Under the pieces are notes generated by a model that searched no databases, was not told the origin of the DNA, and worked only from the letters and a program-made list of their open reading frames with translations. From assembly GCF_954871325.1 (NCBI RefSeq), contig NC_088775.1, forward strand, positions 65,697,561 to 65,761,560: a stretch of 64,000 nucleotides of DNA, read 5' to 3'. A program made the translations under genes and the position numbers. This DNA is from Gordionus sp. m RMFG-2023. Lineage: Eukaryota > Nematomorpha > Gordioida > Chordodea > Parachordodidae. Each line of letters starts with the position of its first letter. Position 1 is the stretch's first letter. Shown piece after piece: positions 1-11,068 of this stretch.

Positions 1-589
1 CTAATAATCAACACTTCATCCATTTATGATTTATTACCGCGAAGGCGATATCATCAATCATTTAAGTTACTTGATTTTATGATTGTCTGAAACACAATAC
101 TTGTTCCTTTCATTTATTTCAAATAAAATTAATTCTATTCTTGAAAGATAGATTTGATTTTCAATATATTTTATTTTTCTGATGGAGCTGTTACCCACTA
201 TAAAAACAAAAAAAACTTTGTAAACCTCTACAACCATTATAATGATTAATGTCTACTAGTGATCTGCATAGGGCCTAATTTTTCTAACACGGCCAGAAAG
301 ATTTATAAAAAAATATATCCGGCCTGATCCCAAACGAATTTTTTTTTTATTTGTTTCGTAAATGACTATACATTTGGTATAATATAGGATTTAAGCCATA
401 CTACTTAATTTAAAGTGTAATAACTTTTGGGCCAGTACTCGTCCCAATATAGGATTTTGCACAAATATTAAGAAGTATAATGTCTATCTGTAAAAAAAAT
501 TTAAAAGAAAAAAAAGAGCATTTTTTATTTTATAGCCATTTCCGGTTTTTGGTAATAGACTTTTTTTAAATAAAATAAATTTTATGTCA

Positions 590-860
590 TATTAAAGAGC
601 TATTCTAAAGCTATTAAATAAAATTTAAATCATGTCCTTAGCTTAATTACTTTTTGAGATATCTAAAATTAAATATAGTGTATTTTGGAATTTCCGTCTT
701 TCTAAAGATAGCCATATCTCATGAAGTAATGCGATTTGATAAGTAAAATTTTATATTTTTATTAGTTAGTGTATATACTACCAACATGTAAATTTTTAAA
801 AAAATCGAAGGGGGTCGAGTTGAGAATCGACTTTTTTTGGTTAATTTAATATGGAATACA
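590..860. mobile_element. Decayed end of the long-TIR DNA transposon family
   Basis: The phrase 'AAAAAAATCGAAGGGGGTCG' near 800 and an ATGGAAT-like terminus near 850 match the terminal repeats of the two larger elements at 2144-6953 and 29689-34806, but the copy is old and only one end is clear. Sequence 1-590 is AT-rich with no gene that I recognise. Confidence 0.5.
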
Positions 861-879
861 CCGCCCCAAATAGGGTTTA

Positions 880-1820
880 GGGGCGAAGCCTCTAGAAATT
901 TTTTAATCTCCCCCCCCCCTTAGGAAAATACTGGCTACGCCTATGAACTCTTTGCATTAGTAAACTAATGAGAGAACATTCTCTTTTATAAGAAGAATAA
1001 CAGAGCCCTGCAGAAGTACCATTTGCAGGGCACAGATCGGATTTTTTTTAAAAAAAATTTTACGGTCCGGTTCGGGTTTAAAAAAATAAAATTTACCGGC
1101 CCGGATTTTTTAAAAATAAATTAGATTTCTTTTTGATTTTTATAGCTAATAATAACGATTTTTAATATACTGTTTTAAAATATACAACCCCCTCTCGGGT
1201 TTCGGGCTTGGCCCGGTTATATTTAAAAAATTTACGGACCGGCCCCCGGTCTCTGAAAACATACCAAGAAGTACAACTTTTGAAAGTAGATTGAAAGGTT
1301 TGGATCTTTTGAATATTCATGGGCATTTGACGACAAGCAAGGATGTGATAATTGAAAAATTAGCTCAATCCCAACGAAGATTGGATTTTACATGTAAATA
1401 TATAACATATAAAATACAATTATTCCTAAGTAACTTTTTGTGTATTAATTTATATTTCCAACATTTAAATTTTTTATCTATATAAATTTTAAAGGATCAA
1501 AAAATTCAAATTTCTATTTTGGATCATTTAAGTGATTCATATAGTGGTTATATTCACTTTATTTTTATAATTCACATTTATTATAGTTTTTCTATACCGC
1601 CAGTTATATCTGATTAATATTTTTTAATTCACATTTCTTTCATAGTTTTTTATATGACGGTTTATACATATAATTTTTTTATAATTCACATTCATTTAAA
1701 ATTGTGTATTAGAAATAGTTATTAGTTCTAATAAATTTTTGCTTGATATTTTTGAAAAACAACAATATTTCTTAAAAAATTTAATCCCCCCCCCCAGACC
1801 AAATTCCTGGGTACGATATC
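880..1820 (+). mobile_element. hAT transposon remnant (transposase C-terminus)
   Basis: A plus-strand hAT dimerisation-domain remnant is split in two. The reading 'TNERTFSFIRRI' lies at about 965-1000, and 'STTFESRLKGLDLLNIHGH' resumes after an inserted miniature element at about 1264-1330, continuing to about 1400. The C-rich run and 'CCTGGGTACG' near 1780-1815 resemble the right end of TTF/ZMYM1-type hATs, whose termini usually read GGCTACGCCCCTG. Most of the transposase is missing. The piece at 880-950 (GGGGCGAAGCC and C-run) is a similar terminus. Confidence 0.65.
1001..1255. mobile_element. Miniature hAT-like element (CAGAG...CTCTG), inserted in a hAT remnant
   Basis: The 255-bp element starts CAGAGCCCTGCAGAAG and ends CCCCCGGTCTCTG, with internal GC-rich 'GGCCCGG' motifs in an AT background. 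Relatives of the same ends lie at 28625-28810 and 34828-34915. It interrupts the coding sense of a hAT transposase C-terminus on both sides. The flanking 8-mers (AAGAATAA and AAAACATA) match poorly, so a target duplication is not proven. Confidence 0.6.
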
Positions 1821-2143
1821 ATGACTGGCGTTGTATGATGAAGTAAGCTAGTGACGAAGCTTCAGGTTTATTACTAGGAAAGCAATTGAAAAGCATTTTT
1901 TTTTATTAAACTCCTACAACAAATTAAGAATTATAAATAAGTGGGATTCGTCCTTGTTTTTGAGTAAAATGATCAAATACTAAATTACAAAAGTAATTGC
2001 TATATTTTCGATTTATTCAAATGAAAACAATGATATTGGATAATCGATTTTGTCTCATCCGTGTTCTACAATAAGTTTTGATTTTCTTAAAAACTGAAAA
2101 TCCCCGTTCCGTTTGGAGGTAACATTAGGATGAATTTGCATAA

Positions 2144-2880
2144 GGGTCATTCCATGACAAATCAACCACGATTCGGCCGACCTTCTTCGATTTTTTTAAA
2201 ATTTGGTAAGCAAAGAAAGGTCAATGTAACTAAGAAATAGCCAAAATTTTAGCCTCGTAACATTTATATTTTTGGAGATATTAGGGTTCAAAGTGGCAAA
2301 AATGTCGTATTTTTACCATTATCTGCCTTCATTCAATTAAGCATATCTTAAAAACTATCTAATTGTAAATAACAAGTTTAATATCAAAATTACTTACAAA
2401 GATTCTACTTTTAGATAAAAAAAAAAAATTTTTTTTTCAATTTCCGGCCATTTTATTAAATATATAAGGACTAAAAACAATTTTTTAGAAATTATACGAC
2501 CTTCAATTTTTTTTAAAAATTTAGTAGACAACACTGAACTCTTCCTTTATATTTATAAAAAAAATTGGTCTGGGACGAGGCCATCTTCATTCTCAAAATC
2601 GATAAAAATGTTTAGAAAAGTGTATAAATATTTTCCCAAAAGGGGGCGTCTTTGCATAAATTTATATTTAAATCAGTTTTTAATGGTTTTTCTTGGACTA
2701 TTTGATATAATTTAAAGGATTATTCATCTTGTAAATATAAATTATAATATTTTCTTCACTTATGGGGCTTTCATTCAAGTATAGAAATTATCTATCGATA
2801 AAAGAAACTCAATTTATTACATTATTATTTATAATTATTATATATTTGCCCATATAACATATATTTAACGAATATTAATA
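2144..2880 (+). repeat. Left terminal inverted repeat of long-TIR copy 1
   Basis: It matches 6953-6220 in reverse complement with small differences. Shared landmarks are 'GATTCGGCCGACC', 'GATGGCCTCGTCCCAGACC' (right arm) and 'TTTGCATAAATTTATATT'. Confidence 0.85.
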
Positions 2881-3667
2881 AAATATGATCCACCAAATAT
2901 CGATCAATTTTTTAAAATAATGTGATCGTCGCAAAAAAAATAAATTTTTCAAAGTCAAGATATATTATATTTTTTTTGTGTCTCCATATTATGTACATTG
3001 TATTTATTGTTTTGTTTACCAAAAAAAAATAATATATGAAGAATTATAATTCTTCCATTGACGTGGAAAAGCTAATAAAATATTACAAATATTAATTTAT
3101 TATTATTATAAAATTATATACAAAATAAAAGTATCATCAATAACCCAAACAATATAAATATTGGATCGGATTTTCTAAAATCGGCATAGCTTTACTTGTA
3201 AATAAGAATAAATGAGTGTTTCAATCAATAAAATAAAGAAAAATTTAAAATTGATTAATCATTCAATAACACATGCTCACTATATTAATTCATTTTTTAA
3301 TTAATTTCTTAGTATTTTAAAAAAACTATAATAAATTCTAATTATTCTTATAATAAATTCTAATTATTCTTATAATATCAAAGGTAAAAAAATTATTTAA
3401 TTGAAGCGATAAATTTTATAAAAAACTAAATGAAAATAATTAATAATGTCTTATAAGGATATTTTTGGTTTTAAAACTAAATCAATAATTTTTTCAAAAA
3501 TTAACCAGTTACTTTCTAAATCAAAATAGGGTTTTTGGAACAAAAAATGATTATACCATATTTTTACTAAATTTTATATAGAATTTTACATGAATAAATA
3601 GTCCTGAAATACTAGGTTAATTTAAATTATAATTATTTGTTTTAAGTTATGATAAAATATATAATAT

Positions 3668-3775
3668 GTAGAGCGAGCAAAATCAGATTAGTGATATCGG
3701 TTATTTGGCCGATATCAATATAATATCTGCAATATCGTATCGGATTAACCCCCTAATCGGTACACCTGTAATTAT
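3668..3775. mobile_element. Remnant of a small GATATCGG-type repeat just upstream of the transposase
   Basis: Reverse-complemented, it begins ACAGGTGTACCGATTAGG and contains several GATATCGG motifs. A related piece is at 41688-41770. It looks like a decayed miniature hAT-like element inside long-TIR copy 1. Confidence 0.4.
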
Positions 3776-3834
3776 TAGATATTCGGTGATATTTTTATAA
3801 ATTAATTTGTTTTATCATATAGAATTTCAATAAA

Positions 3835-6124
3835 ATGAACAAAAATCTTATTCGAAAAACTAGATGCTGTAACCCTTTTAAAATACTAAAACATAATAAT
3901 GTAACTACAAATCTTAGAAATGTACAATCTTGGATGTCACTTCACTCAGATGATAAGATATGTGATAAATGTCGAAGAAAACTCGGAACAGCTAGTAAGT
4001 CAAATGACGCATTTAAAGACCCTGATATTCATCATATCGAAGAGAACCTGGCTTATGAATCAATTAATACATCATTGATAGAAATTGGAGAATCTCCAAT
4101 AAAAAAGAAAAGGTTGAGAGAAAAAAGATATCCAATTAAAAAAATTACCAAAATAAAAAAGGCTATAGAAACTCATTTAGATATAAATACGATTGAGCCA
4201 GCTACTATCGATAAAGATGATGGTATTCTAAGCAATATTAAAAAAAAAATTTCACTCTTATCTAAAACTGATAAATATAAAATTTTGACGATATTACCAA
4301 AGAATTGGACAGTGTCCAAAATAATGAATGAATTTAATACAACAAAATACATGGCAAGACAAGCTAAATTATTGATAGCGGAAAAGGGATTTTTATCAAC
4401 CCCTAACCCCAAGCCTGGAAATACTATAGACGAATGTACAGTTAAAATTGTACAAGAATTTTATTGTACGGACGAAATAAGCAGAATCATGCCAGGCAAG
4501 AAAGATTGCCTTTCAATTTTGACCGAAGACGGAAAAAAGAATACAATACAAAAGAGATTAATTTTAGATAATTTGAAAGAAATTTATATTTTTTAAAGAA
4601 ATGAGGCCTGATGTTAAAATCGGTTTTTCGAAATTTGCAAGCATTCGCCCAAAAAATTGTATACTCGTAGGAGGTAGTGGTACACATAATGTTTGTGTTT
4701 GCAGCTACCACCAAAATTTTAAATTAATGATCATTGGATCAAATTTACCCAATTTAACCAAAGATGATATGTTGCCCATTAAAACATATAAACATATTTT
4801 ACCCTTAATAATTTGTAATCCGCCTCAACCATCCTGTTATTTGGGCAAATGTGATAATTGTCCAGGGTCAACAAATTTACGCCACCAAATAGAAATATTG
4901 TTTCGTTCTAAGGACATCGAATTTATAACATACAAACAATGGCTATCCGTAGATAGAACCACTCTTGAAACAATAACCAAGCCAGTAGATGAATTTATCA
5001 ATGCCTTTTTTGAAAAAATGGAATCTTTATTACCCCATTCTTTTATTTCAACGCAACAATCATTGTATCAAAAAAATCTAAAATTGAACTTAGACAAAGG
5101 CCAATATTTAATTTTATGTGATTTTTCAGAAAACTATAGTTTTATACTTCAGGATGAAGTACAAAGTTATCATTGGAATAGAGCTCAATCCACTGTTCAC
5201 CCTTTTGTTATATATTATAAAGATAATTTAGCCAATATTTGTTGCCTAAATTATGTAATGATATCCGAATCTTTGCAACACAATACAATAGCAGTACATT
5301 ATTTCCAAAAAACATTGGTAAATTTTTTAATTAATAAAATTTGTATGCCAAATAAAATTTTTTATTTTTCCGATGGATCTGCTGCACAGTATAAAAATCG
5401 TAAAAATTTTATTAATATTTGCCATCATGAGATGGATTTCGGGATACAGGCGGAATGGCATTTTTCTGCTACAGCACATGGGAAAAGTGTTTGTGATGGG
5501 ATTGGTGGCACTGTTAAAAGATTAGCCGCTAGAGCTAGTTTACAAAGACCTTACTCAAAGCAAATAACCACATCATATGAATTGTACGAGTTCGCTAAAG
5601 AAAATATTAATGGCATATATTTTGAATATATGACGTAAGAAAATTATGATCACGAAGAAATATTACTCAGGGAAAGGTTTTCAAAAACGAGACCTATACC
5701 TGGAACACAGAAAATTCACACGGTGATTCCCACAGGTCTACATCAATTTAAGAGTAAAATGTATTCCAATTCAATAGAAAGTAATATAGAATATTTATCA
5801 TATAATGATGAAAGTATCATTTTTGGAGAAATATCAGGGTATATAACATGTGTTTATGATTCTAATTGGTGGTTAGCCTTAGTTTTAGGGAAAAATCAAA
5901 AGGAGGAAGAAATATATATAAAGTTTTTACACCCATCCGGACCTTCTAATTCCTTTACATTTCCAAGTATAGACGACACTCTCTACTTGCCAAAATGTCA
6001 TATCTTAACATTAGTTTCACCGTTAACTGCTACTGGCCGTAGTTACACATTGTCGTCACAAGAAAGTAAATGCGCTACCGAAAAATTAGAATCTTTTAAA
6101 AGTGAGTTATATATTAGATTTTAA
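3835..6124 (+). pseudogene. Transposase-like protein of the long-TIR element (zinc-binding N-terminus, DDE-like core)
   Basis: The coding region reads in three pieces. 3835-4596 (253 aa) has an N-terminal Cys cluster ('TRCCNPF' ... 'ICDKCRRKL'), basic stretches and a possible HTH. 4601-5638 (345 aa) has 'LCDFSENYSF', 'YFSDGSAAQYKNRKNF' and 'VCDGIGGTVKRLAARASLQR', which I read as the acidic triad of an RNase-H-like DDE fold. 5639-6124 continues in the same frame ('NWWLALVLGKNQ...IKFLHPSGPS', an SH3/tudor-like tail). A one-base shift in a T run near 4593 and one TAA at 5636 separate the pieces; the rest is open, so the copy died recently. I know this protein family as common and mostly uncharacterised in invertebrate genomes. 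The superfamily name is not certain. Confidence 0.75.
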
Positions 6125-6219
6125 AATTTATATTATATCAATTATTTTTAATATTTAGGGCGCCATATATGAAATGCTAAAGATTCTGATTCATATATTC
6201 AAGAAGTATAAATTTGGTT

Positions 6220-6953
6220 GAATATATTTTATTAATATTAATATATGTTATATTAGCAAAAAATTTTATAAATAAAGTAATAAATTGAATTTCTTTTATC
6301 GATAGGCAATTTCTATAAATGAATGAAAGTCCCATTTATTGTTATTTTCACTTACAAGATAAATACTCCTTTAAATTATATCAAATAGTCTAAGAAAAAC
6401 CATTAAAAACTGATTTAAATATAAATTTATGCAAAGACGCCCCTTTTCGGGAAAATATTTATACACTTTTCTAAACATTTTTATCGATTTTGAGAATGAA
6501 GATGGCCTCGTCCCAGACCAATTTTTTTTTATAAATATAAAGAAAGAGTTCAGTGTTGTCTACTAAATTTTTTAAAAAAATTGAAGGTCGTATAATTTCT
6601 AAAAATTCGTTTTTAGTCCTTATATATTTAATAAAATGGCCGGAAATTGAAAAAAAAAAAATTTTTTTATATCTGAAAGTAGAATCTTTGTACGTAATTT
6701 TGATATTAAAGTTGTTATTTACAATTAGATAGTTTTTAAGATATGCTTAATTGAATGAAGGCAGATAATGGTAAAAATACGTCATTTTTGCCACTTTGAA
6801 CCCTAATATCTCCAAAAATATAAATGTTACGAGGCTAAAATTTTGGCTATTTCTTAACTACACTAACCTTTCTTTGCTTACTAAATTTTAAAAAAATCGA
6901 AGGGGGTCGGCCGAAAATCTCATTTTTTTTGCTCATTTGACATGGAATGACCC
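6220..6953 (-). repeat. Right terminal inverted repeat of long-TIR copy 1
   Basis: Reverse-complement partner of 2144-2880. The outermost 13 bases are exact. Confidence 0.85.
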
Positions 6954-7654
6954 TTAATTTAAAAAAACTCTTTATACTTTTTATCAAATCGGTATGTATA
7001 ATCAACATTTATCAACATTCTTTTTACAAATTCATCGTCCCGAAACATTACCTTTAATACCGTTTTCAGATTGTATATCGAAAATTGATAATAAGTTAGT
7101 TTCATTTAAATTGTCCAATAAAATTTTTGTAAAATTTTGATTAAATGTTTGAAATTTGCTAATATATAAATACAATACAACAAATTTAATATTTCTTAAT
7201 GTATCAAAATGAAAATCAATTTTATTGATTATATTAACTGTTATTTTAATTATAAAATTTTATAAAATTCTTTTATATTGGGCAAATAGGATCTATTACT
7301 TTTTATCAAAATTTTCTTCAATATTCTCTTTTACATTTAAATTCTCCAAATTATTTTTGTTTGATTTAACTAAATTTCGGTATTCGTTAAACCTTTCAAA
7401 CAATAAGATACATGGGTTAATTATAGTTTGAAGCATATAAAATAATAAATAAGATTCTATGAAAATTTCTTGAAGAAAATTTGACAAAATTAGAAATGCA
7501 TAATTTAATATGCTTAAATAATGAGATATTATAAGAACATCATTATTCCAAACTATTAAATTCTCAAAATGTAGTTTCAAAAAAAGGATTAAATCCTTCA
7601 AATAATTTAAAATTATTTGAACCAGCCTATTATTATATTCCCAACTCGTTGAAG

Positions 7655-8350
7655 CTACTGGTGAAAATATTTTTTTTGACAAATATATGAAAAGTCGTGA
7701 TAATTTCTAATTTTTGACCTTTCAGCTGTAATAATCAGATCAATGTAGATTAGAAAAAAATCGAGTACACAAGTAAAACTCCAAATAAAGTATTTTCCTC
7801 TAATCCAAGGAATGTTTGTGAACACATCTGGCCTTTCCCCATCAGATATGGATAAGTGGACGGGTTTCAAAAGATTAGGGTAATTGACCAACCCTAATTT
7901 ATTCGAGATTATAAAGTTAATAGCCCTATGTCGACTGAACCGGCCTTTAAATAGCTTAGACCATGTCAGCCTTAAGGTGGGAGTCTTTCCCGCACCCTTT
8001 GCATATATGAGCTAGACATATGTCATGACCAAGTCTATATCTTATGGTCACCTTTAAGATTGGCACTAAAGACAGCTTTTAGCCATTCAGGGCTTGAGTT
8101 TTGTCCAAGTATTTAAGGCTTGGAGTGTCTTCAAGGGAGGGGTTAATTCCCACCAATTTCTTAGTTAGCCAGATGGGGTTTAAAAAAGTCTCTTTGTGCC
8201 GAGGACTGTGGAAGAGATAAAACGCAAATTTTCTTCCGTAAGTCACAGGCAGTTTCAAATAGACTATCTCTACCCCTCACAATCTTATTTATAACCTCAC
8301 ATTGAAGACGAGAAGAAAGGAAGGCAGATAAATAAACTAAATTCAAAGGG
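7655..8350 (-). pseudogene. LINE remnant: C-terminal part with PD-(D/E)XK-like motif
   Basis: On the minus strand, pieces read as the tail of an invertebrate non-LTR retrotransposon protein: 'SLPQSSAQRDFFKP' near 8230-8180, 'GHDICLAHICKGCGKDSH' near 8030-7980 (a Cys motif), then 'SDGERPDVFTNIPWIRGKYF' near 7840-7780. Such LINE tails carry a conserved GxRPDxxxxxPWxxGKxxxWxxT block near the C-terminus. Several stops and shifts separate the parts. GC is higher than in flanking DNA. The exact clade (R2-like or other) cannot be fixed here. Confidence 0.5.
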
Positions 8351-8354
8351 AGAA

Positions 8355-9015
8355 ACCATAAACCACCTTCTTTGATCGAAAGTTATGCAATGGCCCAATT
8401 AAATTAGGAAAAATGAATGGTAATTTTCATGTCTAAGACTGAAAGGAAGTAAAAATTTAAAAATGAAAAGACGTAAAATTTTGGGAAACCATAGCGATTT
8501 CCTTATAGATATAAAGATTGATGAGTGGGAATAATAAGCAATATTACTTTCAATTTAATTAAACAAAGAGTTGCTTTCTCTAGACTTGCTATTATGAGGA
8601 TAGCGCTGGAGACCCATTTAAAATACTAATTTATGTTTTATCCATAGATAAAACAAGACATATAGTTTAGGATTCATCAATTAAAAAATTGAAATACTTA
8701 GTCATAATTGACTCAGTTTATTATAGTGAACAATGATTATATTATACATTTTTAGTTGTATCACGATAATATTTTATATTTCGATTTATAAATTTTGATA
8801 TTTTGTGAGGTTATTCTGTATTGCAATTTTTAGTTATTTTTATTTTATATTTAGATTTATAAAGTTTGATTTTTTGTGAGGTCATTATGTATTGCAATTT
8901 TTTAGTTTATATAATTCTATTTATGTGATTTTCGGCGTGATTTTGGGAATTTATAATTTTTATAAAATAATTTTTTAACTTATTATTGTTTTGAATTATA
9001 TTTTTATGAATATAC
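8355..9015. other. No gene recognised
   Basis: AT-rich sequence with no convincing coding or repeat signal. A short direct repeat containing 'TTATATTT(C/A)GATTTATAAA' appears twice at about 8770-8880. Confidence 0.4.
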
Positions 9016-10077
9016 AAGGGCTGTGCCGATCCACATATTTTTCACAGATCCGATCCGATATTGGTTCAAACCCAATTCGAAATTTGTATTGATTTTTCAC
9101 CATCCCTCTTTGAACCAAATGTAATTAAGAAATCAATATTTTTAAAATGCAAAAGAATTATGCATTTAATTTAATTTTTTTATTTCAACTATAATTTAAA
9201 AAAAATTATATTATAATAGATAAAATAAATATAATAAATATCTATTATATGTTGGTTTATAAAATTGTAAATTTAACATATAAAATTATAATATATTAGA
9301 TTTTTTTTAATAAATATAAGAAGTCTAGATTTTCAGGCAAAGGATCAGAATATTTCCAAATATTAGTTTTATTAATAAGAATGGCTGATATTGTTGGCTG
9401 ACTTTCAGGGCTATTTTTTTAAAAAATTTGATTTGTTTTTTCTAATATTTATCGTTCTTTTTGTAAAAGCTCTTCGAATTCCATTTGATGGAATCGCTTT
9501 AAATGATATTTGTTGTATTAAATGAATTTTTCATTATTCCTCCCCGTGAAATTAGAAATTCCGCAGATAACGCATTTTGCAAAATTCTCTTTATCTTTAT
9601 CAAAATATTTCCATAATTCAGAAACCATATTTAAAATAATTCTTTTATTTAAAGTATAAATAATAAAATTGGTGTTATTTAAAAAATTTAAAAATAAATA
9701 AAACTTTAAGTGTTCCTTTCTATTTTTATAAAAAAAACTTTTAAAATCTATTTAAAAAAATTAATAACATTTGCATTGTTTAAAAAAAAATTATTTAAAA
9801 ATATTATTAATGTAAAATAGAAACTCAATGAAATTCGGAAAAATTTATTATTTTTTTAAATATATTTTTTTATTTTATTAATTTTTTTAAAATATTTTTT
9901 AAAAAAATAATAAATATGATGTAAAATAATTCAAATTTCATTACTCAAAAGTTTTAAGAATTGTAATTTTAGTAAAAGGATCGGATCGGATTCTTTATAG
10001 GTATTGGTCTGATCCGATATTTTTGGAAAACACTAAATATCGGTACCGATCCGATATTTAATATCGGCACAGCCCTA
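9016..10077 (-). mobile_element. Non-autonomous hAT (TAGGGCTGTGCCGAT family), 1.06 kb
   Basis: The ends are AAGGGCTGTGCCGATCC at 9016 and GATATTTAATATCGGCACAGCCCTA ending at 10077. Internal sequence at about 9480-9620, read on the minus strand, is a degraded hAT C-terminus related to the one at 50490-50690 ('SETIFK...', 'NAFCKI...'). A sister copy with the same termini is at 50193-50966. Flanking 8-mers GAATATAC and AATAATAC agree at five or six positions only. Confidence 0.75.
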
Positions 10078-10544
10078 AATAATACCTTCCCTATAAAAGG
10101 GAAGCAAGTTGAAATGTATATTGAATTCATTTTTTTCCTTTCTGAATTCATTTTTTTTCTCTTAAAATTTATTATTATTTTTTGAATTCTTCTTTTTTCT
10201 TTTATTATTATAAAAATTCGGATTTAGTAAAGTTTATAGTTATAATATCTTTGTGTGATTTTTTGGGAAGTACATTCTAGAGCGTGGCGGACAACTCAAT
10301 ACTTAAATTCAATAGAAAATCAAGAATCATTCGAATATTTTATAGATTTTGATAATTAACACTTTTTTCCTTTAACATATGACTCTTTGCTCGTAATCTT
10401 AAATTATTAAGTGACCATAATTGGGGAGTATTATTTTACTGCATTTGGAATTTCGACGCTCGATTCAATTTGTGGAAGAAGTTTGCTTCGAAATATTAAT
10501 AAAATTTTAATCAATTATAAACTCATATCATATATTATTGCTTT

Positions 10545-10550
10545 TTTATT
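10545..10550 (-). terminator. Candidate polyadenylation signal for TBCK
   Basis: AATAAA on the minus strand, about 152 bases downstream of the TBCK stop. In DNA this rich in A and T such a hexamer is common by chance, so this is only a candidate. Confidence 0.25.
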
Positions 10551-10701
10551 TGATGTATATAATTATATATATTATGAATTTCAATTGCAAATAAAATCCA
10601 TAAATTTGTAAACACGAATTTGATTTACAATTATTTAATAATAAAAAGGAATACCTGCTTCTGTGAATTAAATACAAAACTTTTTTCTAATTCCTAGATC
10701 G

Positions 10702-11068
10702 TCATTTATAGCAAATTATTCGAAATTTGGATGCAGAGATATTTTGGCGTATAAACGTTAAAAATATGCAAATAAACCTAAATTCGGGAGGAATTATTTT
10801 AATTCTTTTATTAAAAAAAACCTCTATAGCAGCAGTTACGTGATATCCAGCATTTATGATCACAATTTCGTGCTTATTTAAATGATGTGTCATATTATCT
10901 TCGGTTCCGACACTACTATTACTACTCGCCAAATAAATTTGAGAGTCCAACAAGCATTTCTTAATTTCTTCTCTCCAATTATCAAAGAACGGCGGATCGC
11001 GTTTTTTAGTATTATCACACTTTTTTAACATGGGAATATTTATCGCCAGAAACGAACTTTTACCTACC
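10702..11068 (-). CDS. TBCK: TBCK exon 6: rhodanese-like domain and stop
   Basis: The last exon runs from acceptor ATTTATATAG before 11068 to the stop codon at 10702-10704. The reading contains 'FLAINIPM' (human ...SINIPF), '[18 protein letters not shown]' (human KGKVIVIVG...) and '[10 protein letters not shown]' (human RICILDGG). The rhodanese active-site cysteine is absent, as in other TBCK proteins, so a binding rather than sulphur-transfer role is expected. A possible minus-strand polyadenylation signal AATAAA lies at 10545-10550, about 150 bases past the stop. Confidence 0.8.

Larger units (their letters stand above)
2144..6953 (+). mobile_element. Long-TIR DNA transposon, copy 1 (DDE-like transposase, 4-bp target duplication)
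   Basis: The element starts GGGTCATTCCATG and ends CATGGAATGACCC. Its ends are very long terminal inverted repeats, about 735 bp each (2144-2880 against 6220-6953). Flanks are ATAA (2140-2143) and TTAA (6954-6957), a 4-bp target duplication with one change. A transposase-like coding region at 3835-6124 lies between the repeats. Short (A/T)TAA duplications and a DDE-type protein point to a Kolobok-, Sola- or related superfamily; I cannot decide which from memory. Confidence 0.85.
1930..7682 (-). pseudogene. hAT transposase pseudogene interrupted by the long-TIR element
   Basis: On the minus strand, 7682-7296 gives a hAT middle region ('NNRLVQIILNYLKDLILFL', spacing as in the TRW...L block). 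7180-6958 continues ('INVDYTYRFDKKYKEFF'), and after the 4.8-kb element the sense resumes at 2139-1930 ('NGDFQFLRKSKLIVEHG' and 'PISLFSFE'), which resembles the ERxFSxLKRIK...LxxLALLSIE dimerisation block of ZMYM1-like hATs. Frames are broken, so it is dead. It shows that the long-TIR element jumped into an older hAT. Confidence 0.6.
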
